This document shows positions 1 through 12,000 of a DNA stretch of 64,000 nucleotides, one piece after another. The stretch spans positions 614,380 to 678,379 of the forward strand of contig NW_019091498.1 of NCBI RefSeq assembly GCF_001949145.1. The letters run 5' to 3'. Below the pieces are notes generated by a model. It was given only the letters and a program-made list of their open reading frames with translations, did not search any database and had not been told where the DNA came from. Both the position numbers and the translations under genes were made by a program. The stretch is from Acanthaster planci (lineage: Eukaryota > Echinodermata > Asteroidea > Valvatida > Acanthasteridae). Position 1 is the first letter of the stretch, and each line of letters begins with the position of its first letter.

Positions 1-46
1 TGCTTCAGGAGCAGCTGCTCAGTAAAGAAGCTTTCAACCTCATCGG
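1..46 (+). CDS. VWA3A: VWA3A-like exon a (partial)
   Basis: Reads LQEQLLSKEAFNLI from base 3 and ends in phase 2 at GG before the donor gtgagtg. FNLI is the second beta strand of the first VWA domain. The exon starts before the window, so its 5' boundary cannot be seen. Confidence 0.85.
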
Positions 47-3000
47 GTGAGTGTGATCAGAGAAGCCGAGTTTAATGCACAGCTCGTTTGAGAGAAAGAC
101 TTCTATAGACCCATATCATGGGCCGGCCATCTTGCTTTTCTACCATTCAGAGCAATGCAGCCAAACTGAGGCCAGAAGGAAAAACTGTCAGTTCCCTTTT
201 TTCAATGTGTGAAGTTGTATTACTATTGCTGATGGGTCCACAGGGAACAAGACAAACATGGCAGCATGAAAATAAAGGACTATTGGGCCGATTTTAGCAG
301 TGTTGGAATTCCTGACACCCTAATTCCATTAAGGTTGCGTGTGTCTGACTGGAGCAAGTTCACGAAAAAATCCAACATCTTTGGAAAGAGAACACAGTTT
401 GTTGTGTTGTGCAGTGACTTGGATAAACCACCCGTCTTGGCATTGCGCACTGTACCCTGCTACTTGTATTGACTACCGGATGCAAGATTTTTAACACCAT
501 TTAGCCTCAGTTCCAGCTGACTACATTGAACAGGGTTAATTTCATAACATATTGGGCAAACAGTAATGACTTCTTCCTGGGCGACTTGTTCGGTAATTTA
601 CCACATGATGACTTCGTCAAAGTAGATGTCTTTTAAGATGATTTACCACTTTCCATTCTCAGCAAAAGACCAGGGCCCAATTTCATGGCACTGCTTACCG
701 CAGAATTCCGCGCTTACGATCTCCATTCTGCACTAACCGTGCAAGCAGAAAAATTCTGTGCCAACCCTTTAAGCACAGAATCCTTACGGGGTTTACGCAT
801 GCGCACAGGCCAAAATTCCTTGCTAACCTGTGAAATACGTTCGGGTTAAGCGCAGAATTTTCTGCTACGGTAAGCGCCGATTTTTCGCTTGCGGTAAGCA
901 GCGCCGTGAAATTGGGCCCATGTCCAAAGTGGTAAATACAACAAACAGGTAGTCCTGCAATATCAACATCTACGGACTATAGTAAGCATACTTTCCTTAC
1001 TTTACGTCAACTCCTTTTTGACTTTACTTTCCGACAGCTTCAGCAGCACGGCGCGCGCCTGGAGACCCTTCATGCACGAGCCCACCGAGCAGAACCTGCA
1101 AATGGCATGGAAGTGAGTATATTGTACATGGATGTGTCTGGTGGAGTGCGATAGTAGGGAGAATATAAACATGTGCTAGAGCCAAGCACACTAAGTGCTT
1201 GTTCGAGTGCAAGGGGTAGGGAGAATAAAAACGTGTACTGGAGCCAGGCAGACTGCTTGGCAGAGTGCAAGGGGGTAGGGAGAATATAAACATGTACTAC
1301 AGCCAAGCAGACTAAGTGCTTGGTCAAGTGCAAGGGGGTAGGGAGAATATAACTCTGTCCAGGACTTGACTTGTTGGCCGTAAAAAGCTGTCTTGGTCAT
1401 CATTGTGGATTTTTCTCCACTCCCAAATCTCTCCCCTGGACTGTACTTCCCGTGCACAAGCATACCATCTCCATGCGGTCCCTTTTTCACTTCAATACTT
1501 GTCCTGTCTTGCTCTCTGTCAGATGGGTGCTTGGTCTGGAGTGCGGAGGCAGTCGGAATTTCCTCTCGGCCCTGCGGCTGGCCTTGGAGAACGAGGAAGA
1601 CCGCAAACGCAATTTGAGTGAGTGGCTCTTAGTTCTAGATACAGCTGCAGTCGAGCTTTGCCGTGCAGTGGTACCACTGGGGAGTGCTTAAAGAACCCTC
1701 TGATCATTTCAGAAATTGGCTTGGAGGCAGAAAATTGAAAGGCGTCTGCGATGCACATTGCTTGCAAAAGGGCAAGTCCTAAAAATGACAATCCTTGATT
1801 TGAGGGCACCTCTCCTGGTACAGTGATCGAGAACTGCACCCTCACTGTCCGAAATGGTACAACTTTCACAGTTTCCCTGTATGTCATCCACAAAATGATT
1901 TTTTAAAATAGCACTTCCAATGTAAGAAATAAGGATTATCCGAGCAAGGCTAAAAACTTTTATTTTTTACCAATGTGCAAGCTTTAAGACATTAAAAAAC
2001 TGAGGGCATGAATGAGTAGAGGTGCCCTCGGTTGTCAAGAAAAAGCAGGATTTTTGTGGGCATGGGCTTTCATACCCAACGGAAAGGAAAGGGTTAACTT
2101 TTCTTGACCCTAATTCTGTTGTCCCTGTTAGCTGTGGATGGCGTTACCTGTTCACCAGTGGCATCCCAGACCAGCTGCCCGAGGTCATCTGCTCCTTCAT
2201 GGAGGAGGCCACCATCGGTCAGGCTACCCGCCTCCACGCCGTCCTCTTCAACGTGGATGACTATGACAGCCGGGGTGCCATCCCGGGCCGCTACGCCAAC
2301 ATTACGCGGACGGCCGAGTGCCTGCGCACGCTGGCCCACGTCACCGGCGGCCGGTTCCACTGGTTCCGGGAGACAGGCATCATCGAGAGCGACGACATCC
2401 GGTCCATCCTGAGCGAGATGGACAAGGCTGTCAATTATTCCCAGAAGGTTGGATCCATTTTTATCTTTTGGTTTCTTTTTTTCCTTTTTGGGGGAATTTT
2501 TGTCTGCCCCTTACACCCTGGGAAACTCTCCCAAATCAATAGACCGATTGCACCTGCTAAATTGTGTGACCTATAGTGGGTATCAAACATCAACAAACAT
2601 GGCGTCCTCTCATAGCAAAGTATATCATAAGTGTCATGAAGACGACGGTTGATACAGTACTCAGACCACTGAGATGCTAAATACTATTTCAAAAATCAGC
2701 TGTGTTTTTGGTAAACGACACTGAATGGAAATCATACGCACTATCGGTCATGTGACTTAGCAGGTACAATCGGTCAATTGAAACACTTCCTCGTACAAAA
2801 CACTTGAATAAATCCACATCATCTCGTTGTGTCATGAATGACATGTCAATGTTTTCAACATCTTAGTGCGTGTTGCATGGCTGCTTAGATAAATAGAACA
2901 TTCCAGTCCACGGCATGCGGTAAATAGAACGTTCTAATCCACAATCACATTAAATTTCCAAACTCATAGGCGATGCAGGCATCTAGTCAGGCAGGGATTT

Positions 3001-6000
3001 CTGCAGGGTGCACTCGAGCATTGCATAAACAGATACTGAATGTTGCACATTTGTACACTGGGAAGAGTTATTTCATTTGTTGACAGACGGAAGGATCTCT
3101 TCCATAAGGTGAATAAATGTAACCTTCCATCGGTGATCTCCTCACAAAGTAGTTCTCACCATTGCAATCACCAATATTCAAATTAATGAGTGTGCTCTGT
3201 TGGCTGTTCTTGAATCAAGTCAGTTCAAAATGAAGTAAGTGTCAACATAGTTGTGTTCATTAGTGGGTTTCATTTCAAAGTCCTGTGAATATCCGGAGTA
3301 ACATGGAACTTTCAAGATTCTCACTGCCATTCTGGCTAGGCTACTGTTTCATTATGTGTAATCTAATCCACTAACTTATGAAAAGACTTTTCCATAAACT
3401 GACCTGGTATCTAATGTTTGCATTCTCAGTGTGCAATGCTTGTGGACTCGGTGAAGAAAAGATCCCCAAAGTATGTAAGTATCTCAACTGTTTGATCCAT
3501 CTGTCGAGTATCGTCCAAAATGGAGGGAAAGGCCTCGACGCCAATTCCTAGATCGGTATCACGGCTCACACACCTCAAAGTACGAAGACATTGAAATCTG
3601 CTACAGGTTGTGTTTGTTCAGAATTCACGCGTCCAAAGCATTACAAGCTCAAACGGCTAAGAGTTCCTTTGTATTGAGAGAATCAAGCTTGTATTGTATT
3701 TTGATGGGCGTCTGCATCCGAATCTGTTGTCTAGAGCTAGGTCAAGATCTTCACTCCATTGAAAGTACGTGGAGACATGCAGACAATAGACCTTGCCGTA
3801 GCTCTGGAAGCCCATTTCGGACACGGCCATTGTCTGTGGACAAGTTGAATGTGAGAGTTGGGTGGCACAAATATCAGAACAGCGCGTTCATTAATTACGG
3901 GACTACAGGGAATTCCCGTCCAGAAAACAAAACATGGTATTCTAAAAAGGAGTGCTCCAGTTGGCTCAGGAATCTTCCCACTGTTTGAGATGTTCCCTCA
4001 GAGCTGAGGACGTCCTGGTCACCACCTGGCTGTTACGTATCAAATATCCCAGTGAGCGGTCAGCGTTTATAGCCCTTTTCGTCTGTCGGTCCCTTCACAG
4101 CAGGCAGAGTTGACGAATGGCTCATCGGATGACCAGCCCAAGATGCTTCCCATGAGGCCCAGCTCGGCCAAGAAAAGGGCCCTGCCTGCCCCCAAGCACA
4201 CTGAGCTCAGCCTGGCGAGGCTGGTGAGTACGCTGGCCGTCCCTGACAATTGCACCAATAAGGCCTGATCAAATGACCTCGGGGTACCATACCAAGCATT
4301 TGTTTAATGACAGGATGCTGTACGTTGCAGCAAACTAACCAATGAGACTTATTTCATGTAAAGTGACAACAGATTCTTTATTAAAAGGCATATTTTGACC
4401 ATCTGTGCCATTATTGTGCTAATTTTGACCAATTTAACTAATTTTTTGTAAGCAAATGCTTATTGCAAGATTTAGATCATTCTCAAGTAATCTTTTTCTC
4501 TTTCAAAACTTCGTATGATAAGTGGTGAAACAAGTGAAGAGGACAAACGATATGATATCACCCTGGTTATATCACTCCCATTTTAGAAAGTGTGGAGGGG
4601 GTCCCCCCATCCACCACTGATTGAAATGAATACTGTTTGGCTTACTTGCAATAATACCTGGGTATTTATTGGTGTTATTGGACAAGTACACTGAACAGTT
4701 TACTGGAAAAAAAAGCCAATTAATCAAGCCCGTGGTAATTCATGATAACAAAATTTGTGTGTGTGTGGAGGTGTTCATTGTAATAGTTTTCTGTGACTTC
4801 ACCCGAGTATTCTTGCTCAGTTCACTAGTTGCAGCTTTTCTGCCTTTCTGTGTATCAGCAAATCACAGAGACCAAGGACAAAGATGACAGTAAGTCCCTC
4901 CCCCGAAGCAGGCCCTCTAGTGCCAAGAAAGACCCCAGCAGTAAGTATCCATGGGCCAAGCAGTATCCATGGGCAGTGGGCTGTAATTATGACCGTATCC
5001 CACAAAGCGAGTCTTAACTTCTGACGACTTTTTAAAACAAGAAGATACCATAACCACAGTGGTTTTAAAAGTCGGATTTCACAAATGCTGACCCTAGGTG
5101 GTTATTTATCCAAAACTTTCACGACATTTCTTACTGCAGTGTCACTTTTTGACACTTGGAGAGTTTTTTGAAGGGTGATATTTGCTACAGCGCCTGGCTG
5201 TGGTCGCAGTTGACAACTGGATCTCCGAGATTGAACATCAGTAATTCAGCTACCGTTTTTGACTGAGATCTAAACAAAACTGGAATAAATATCTTTTCTT
5301 TTTAATTTCGTAGAACTGGATTCTAACAGGCTGGCCACAGAGAAGGATCGCAAGACCAAGCGGCCCGGCAGTGCTCACAAGGCCAAGCCAACCAAGCAGG
5401 TCTTCTACACCGAGTTCAAGAACGAAGTGGGTGAGTCCCACCCCAACGTTAGGCTTGTTACCGTCATCCCTTGTCTGTCACCTGGTCGCATGCTCTACAG
5501 CTTTCTGCCCCGATCACCTGATCTGGAGGCGTGCAGCCCAGTCATTAGAATTGGTCTCTCTCCAGACCGTACGCTGGGGAGGGGGTTTGTAATCCGGCAG
5601 CTGGTTACGTTGTGACCTTGGGCACGTCACTTCCCCCCCCCTTTTGCCTCTCTTCCCCCAAAGAGTGTAAAGGGGTGTCTGTGAGGGAAGGAATGGTTGT
5701 GTTTGATGAGCCATTTGCACCTGCCCTTAATTGGCTGCATACCTCCTGGGCAGCTGAGATGGTTTTGAGAGCGTTTATTGGTTTTGGGTAATGATACATA
5801 GGATGTTGAGCACCAGCAATGATTGATACATGCATTTTATGAATACACGTTATTTTCTGACTTCACCTATTGATGCCATTACAAATTGAAAGGCAGCGTA
5901 GAGTGTCTCTTGCAGTGTGGAATTTCCCTTGTTTCCTTCTGAATTCTATTGCCCGTGAGACAGTTCCGTGTATCAACAGCGCTTGTATGAAATGGAGCAC

Positions 6001-9000
6001 GTTGTAGGTAATTTGATAGTAGCAAGACTTGCGTAAGGTTCGACCCTATCAGCAGGGAAGTGCACCAACTCAGAGGTACTTGACATGTTCGAGCTGGCCT
6101 GATGTCTTGTTCTTGAACGACCGTGCCTTCTTGGAAATACCAAGTTGTTTCATTGCTGGAACTCTTCGCTGTGAGAACGCCCGGCGTGGCGAGCACGCGA
6201 TATGATATGGTCCTCATAAAAATTGATATCTCGTCTTTTGGTTTGAATTTCACAATACTTCACTTCTTTTTTTCGCAGGGACTGTATTTAAGCAGTACCC
6301 AGACATCCTCGGCAAGAAGAAGGCCGTGAGGAAGGCCATCAACCATCCTGTCATCCCCGACAGGGAGGAACTCAAGACAACCAAGGAGGTGGGTAGCGGG
6401 CAGCAGGTGAAACTTTGACGGAAGGGTTTACTAGAAGGTATCAACGGAAAGATCGTTTCTGGAAGGGAGGGGACGTATTGTGCAGAGTTTTCAAGTCTTA
6501 TTCCCTGATGTCTTGTCGTCATTTTGACACCATTTCCAAACCAGACGTAATTTTCTTCCAGAATGCCCATTTTTCCAAGGCAGGTCGGCCCAGAGTCCCA
6601 ACTGTTACCACTGATATGCCCGATAAACAGGGTCTCAAGTACGAGAGCCTTAGCTAGAATAACCATAACATTAAAGCCCATTGTCAGATTGGATTTGAAA
6701 TTTGCAATGTGTCAACAGGACTTGGTTGTAGGACATTTCCATTTTACATTTACATTGATTTCATTTTTGGGATGCATACAAATAGCAGCCAAGAAAGTTA
6801 TATATATACAAATACAAACATTACAAAGGGACAAAATCAATAAACAAAAAACAATACGCAATATCCACTTAGCTCCCAATGGATTGCCTAAAAGAAACAA
6901 GTTTCTGTCGAGAGGCTCTCCAAGGACAGCTGTGATCATTGGGATGGATTCCCACTGTCCCCTTCCCCAAGCTGTGAGAAGGTCCAAAAAGCTGGGCTCG
7001 GTTAGAGTTAATACCTGGTTGGCTAAAAAAAATTAGACTTTTAGTTGTTCTGGAGTCCATTACTGTACCTTCACTTCACCCCCTTTTGGTAATGCGAATG
7101 CCGCCCTCAACATTTCATGCATGAAGCTGATACAACCTCAAGTAATGGATGACAAAAGCCACAACCATTTATCCAAAGTCTGCTAAAAGTCTGTTAAAGT
7201 TGCGTCGTCAGTGCCCTGAGAAACCATTAGGAGTTTTTTTTATTGTCGTCCGAACCAAAGTGGCTGAAGATGTACGGTCTGGGCAAGTTACGGCTGGACC
7301 TGAACAAGCTGGTGTCGGGACCGGAATGCACCCATGCAAAGCGTCACATCGGAACCCTCAACAAATCGGTCACAGCAAAGTGAGTTCTGGCAGTAGACAC
7401 TTCTGTAATGTTTGGAGAACATAAAGCGTGGCCCTAAACCTAGTAGAGTACGTTGGAAGCATATTTAAACTTTAAATGGAGTTAGTGACACCAGATGCTT
7501 CAAACGTTGCATTGAGTCAGATCCCAATGTATAATAATTAGTTTTACATTCAGATGATCTGAGAAGGGTTTTGATTGGCCAAGAAAACAGAAAGGCTCTT
7601 TTCAGTCCAATTATATGATTCATAGGGCTGCACCAATGGAGAGCCTGCAACACACTGCTGTGCATTGCAGTATCATTTCCAAGGCCAGCGACACTCTGCT
7701 GAAGTTACCCGGTTCAGTCTGGTGACTAGTCCGTTGGTTGCACTGTACACGTTCTCAGCGAATAGCCACTGAAGATTGCATCAGCCAAATAATAACCGGA
7801 AACATAAGTCTATCCAGCGAGACTTTCCCATGCATCTTTTGAATATGGATCTTTTTTTCTCTTTTTTGTTAAAAAAAAGAGAATCATAAAAAGAGAATAT
7901 GTTTAACCAGTGTGTCACATTTTATTTGTATTCTTTGCCCACTTCTCAATTTCTTGGCAGATACTGCACAATATTCCCAAGTGTCAATATCAAGGTATGT
8001 TTGATGGTACTCACTCAACAAATGCGGACTCAAAGAAGCCAGATGTAAATATTTTGCTCTTCACTAGTGGCGAAAACTACTTCCTTTGGAATCAGACATT
8101 TGTGGTTGTGCTTCACCGGGTTTGGGATTACCCTCGGCTATCATCAATGAGAGCAACAGAAAGTTGGACAACCGTAAAGCTAACATTGGGATCCTACAGA
8201 AGACTCAAAATGTTATAAGATGGAAACAAACATTCGCACAATTCACAAATTCCTGTGGATGATATGAAATGTGAAATTGTAATACTTATAAAAACAAAAT
8301 GGACCAGTATAGTAAAATTTTGAAGTAATGCAAAGGCATGTTTTGGAGGATTCCGTTGCAGTAAGCACACTGTTGAACCTTTTTGTAAAAGGTTTTATTA
8401 CAAGATTATTATTTTCTGTGTATCAAACATAATGAGCGAGTTTTTATATTGGACTTCTGCAACAACCATGCTCTCCACGCAGGGAACTGTGCGGCATCTC
8501 CAGATCCAAGCCCACGAACTGGAAGACTACGAGAAGCAGATCGAGCTGGTACTCCGCAGGTACCTTCGCAGACTGCAGTGGCTCCTGGGGGCCAGCCGAC
8601 GGACCTTCGGTGCGGTGGTGGAGAAAAAGGTACATAGGAAGAGTCTCATTCAGTTGTGTTATTTTAGTAGCTCTGGTAACGAGGCCAAGGATTCCTCAAA
8701 AGCCCCCTAGGCACTGTAACTTGCAAGCCTGAAGAAATCTGTCGAGAGGAGATAAGAAGAAGTTGTTTACAGTTGTCGATGTGGGAAGAAAACCTCAGAG
8801 GAATGCTCTGGGTAAAACTGGCAGGTAGGGACTGAAAAACCCAATCCACATGTGGACTGAGCCTGGAATCGAACCCCAGGCCGCTGAGGTGAAAGACGAG
8901 GACAGAGCCCTTACAACAACCTGACTCCCCTGTAACTGTGTGAAATTTAAAACGTGTGTTAGGCAGTCTGCTTTGAACTTCCCACTTTTAGCCCAGTGTA

Positions 9001-12000
9001 CTTGATTGTTTTTTTTTAGGGGAGCACTGTTTGTGGCTTTCATTTGGAAAACGTATATTGTTTTGAATTTGACTTCTGTCAAAGGATATCTTGGGATAAT
9101 GATGATTAGATGCTGTTAAAAAAATGTATTCAAAAAAATGTAATGGGAGGTAACTAAACAGTGGTGTTGTGCTCAATCCTGCTATCTGATTGGGCAAGTA
9201 TGGAAATCAACCTGTCAAAACGAGTTGCAAATCGCCAGAGCCACTTTGAAGTGACAGACCATTGAAAGACGCATAGGACCCTCAACATTTTTCTCCTGCC
9301 TAATGTCCATTTTCATCCAGATTCCAAACCAAGCAGTGTATGAGACTAAAGAGGTCAGGTTGCTCTTTGTAATTCAAACAAAAGCACAATTTGGCAAAAT
9401 TTAAGATTCATTTTCTGAGATCCAGCCCCATATGCCAATTCCTGTCTTGAATCCTCCCTGAGTTAAAGTGCACCCTCAGTGACGAAAGAAAGCCAGACTG
9501 GAACTAAGTTTTCCAACCGGGTTCTTGCATGCTTTCAGTGCGCGCGTGAAGAACATTCATTCCCAGAAAAAATTTGTTGCGCGTACTCGGCATGCTCCGC
9601 GTCAAACACGCATAAACTTGGGTGCCAATGCCATGAGCTCGTACCAAAGGACTGTCAGTTTCATTTTAACACACGCCCTCTATTGTTCCCGCTCGGAGCG
9701 GATACTCACAGGTGCACATACAAATACGTTCACATGGAACACTTGAACAGTTTTGCTGGGAATACATACGTCATCGAATTTGATTCATATTCGCGTGAAA
9801 TTCGAATTGATCTTCACTTATTGTTTTTCCTCTCTGATGTGGGCTAGGTGACAGTGCTTGTGGATACGTCGGGGTCTATGGTGTCTCACATGGATGAACT
9901 GAAACAGGAGCTGGTAGCCCTTGTATGGGACCAATTCCAGCGAGAGAACATCAGGTAATCGGCCCTCCTACCCTTGAATTCCCTCCGCCCATTTTTTTTT
10001 TGGGGGGGGGAAGCATGGTGGGGCTACAGCTGTTGCCACATCTTCATTGAAGCGACCCTATCACACCGCCTGCATTGTGGGGCAAATCGATCCTTACTTT
10101 ACTACAAATGATCTTTGCACATTTCAAACAAGCCAGCTAGCCAGCCCATCAACCTGCCAAACTAACCCAATCCAGCCCATCCCTTTTCGTCTAACTGAGC
10201 CCACCCCAACCTAATCCAGCCCATCCCATTTCACCCTACTGAGCCCACCCCAACCTAATCCAACCCATCCCTTTTCACCCAAACCTACCCCAGCCCAATC
10301 CAACCGAACCCGGCAACGCATTCTACCCTGACCCAACCCGTCCAAACGAAACCAACCCACGCCAACCCAACCCAAAGTTCCCCGCCCAACCCCAGCCTAC
10401 CCAACCCCAGCCTACCCAACCCCACCCCCACTGCACCCTACCATTCAGAGCATATAATTCTAAATCTAGATTTAGCAAGGGAAAACACCGAGTGATTTTA
10501 ACTGCAAACTGCACAGACATAGCAGCAGTTCCCGTATTTAGCCTGCTGCCCGTGAATTATTCATCACCACATAATCCTGGAGTGGCACTCCAATGTTTAC
10601 TCCCCATTAGAGTGATATGCAGGCCTGTCTCACTCTACACTTCAACAAACAAGCAAGTCCTGTCGCTCACACCACTAGCTTGACATCACACACTTGCCAA
10701 ACCTCTTCAAGCATTAATTTTTGTAATCTGTTGGGTGCTAAGTGGCTAGATGTGGCACTTGCTCTAACGAGATTGTGGTGAGCTGAGCTCTGGAGACTGC
10801 TTAGCCACTGATTGCTCAAGGACTTTGCTACTGAATGGCATTCAAGCCTCAGGGGAAGGATATTGCCTGTGGAGTGTGGGTTGCCAGGGAAGTGTCATGC
10901 CCCTTATGCCCCTCAGCTGAGATTGTTTTTTTTTTCTTTTTAAATCCATAATTAAATTATTTTGTGTCGTGAAACTTAATTGTCCAAGGTGCAATATGGA
11001 GCAGTCTTCACAGTTTATACTGCACATTTGTGTTGGTCTGACCCACTTGAAGTTAACATCAGGCGTCGCACACCAGCTCTTTGAGCCATCTTTTTTCATC
11101 CTGTCTTGAAAGTGAAACGTTTCCTTCTTGACTCAAACATGCACTCCCCATCGTTCTTCCCCTGCACCGTAAAGACTTTCAAAATCTTACAAGTGGTTGT
11201 TCGGTTGCCTTTCACTTTAATGCACATTGCAGCTTCAACATCATCCGTTTCTCGGGCGACATCGAGCCGTGGAGGAACAGCCTGGTGGAACCGACTGAAA
11301 TCAACTGCCACGATGCTGTACGCTGGATCTCGACCTTTGTCCCCGCTGGAAACACTTGCACGCTAGAAGCTCTCCTGGTAAAATAACTGCATGTATTTCT
11401 GCCTCTTTTTGAAAAAAAAAGTCTGAACTTAATTACATTTGGTGGTTATAATGAAAAGATCTTAATTCTCCATCTAATGAATTTCTCTGTATTCTACAGG
11501 GTCATAATTCAGAGAGATTTGGAATTACCCATTTTGAAATGTGCGCCATGCTATTTTATGTTCGTGGTTACGGTGTCTATGCTGTTTCTTGTTACTAGAG
11601 AGCATTTTGATGTGATATCATAGTGACTAGTAACTTTAAAGTTTAGGTATTTTAATACAATGAAAATGATACATCAATAACATTAGGATTGTGTGGCTAG
11701 ATTAGCAATAGTTATGACCATATGCTCGATGGTAACATTAACTATGATCATTTCAGGAAAATCTGCCTAGTTGATCATATCAACAATTGCAATATTATGA
11801 TATTGCACCCCAGATGACAATTTTGCCATGTTAGTATCATGATATTGCACCCTGATGACAATATATACCATGGTAATATCATGATATTGCATCAACATGA
11901 CAGTATTTACCATGGTGATATCATGATATTGCACCCCAGATGACAATATTTGCCATGATAGTATCATGATATTGCACCCAGATGACAATACATACCATGG

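Noticed and set aside
1024-1490. Overlapping minus-strand frames rich in YSPYPLAL and LPSSL
   Set aside because: They are translations of the 62-bp minisatellite between exons b and c; the plus strand carries real exons on both sides.
3430-3470. Donor gtatgt at 3471 for exon e
   Set aside because: It would leave phase 2 and run into a stop at the next exon; gtaagt at 3475 is in phase.
9479-9847. 122-codon frame ending just before exon m
   Set aside because: No family similarity, not GC3-rich, and it covers the polypyrimidine tract and acceptor of the real exon.
10323-10520. Minus-strand frame with GWGWVGWGW
   Set aside because: It is the C-rich tandem repeat read in reverse; no gene structure.
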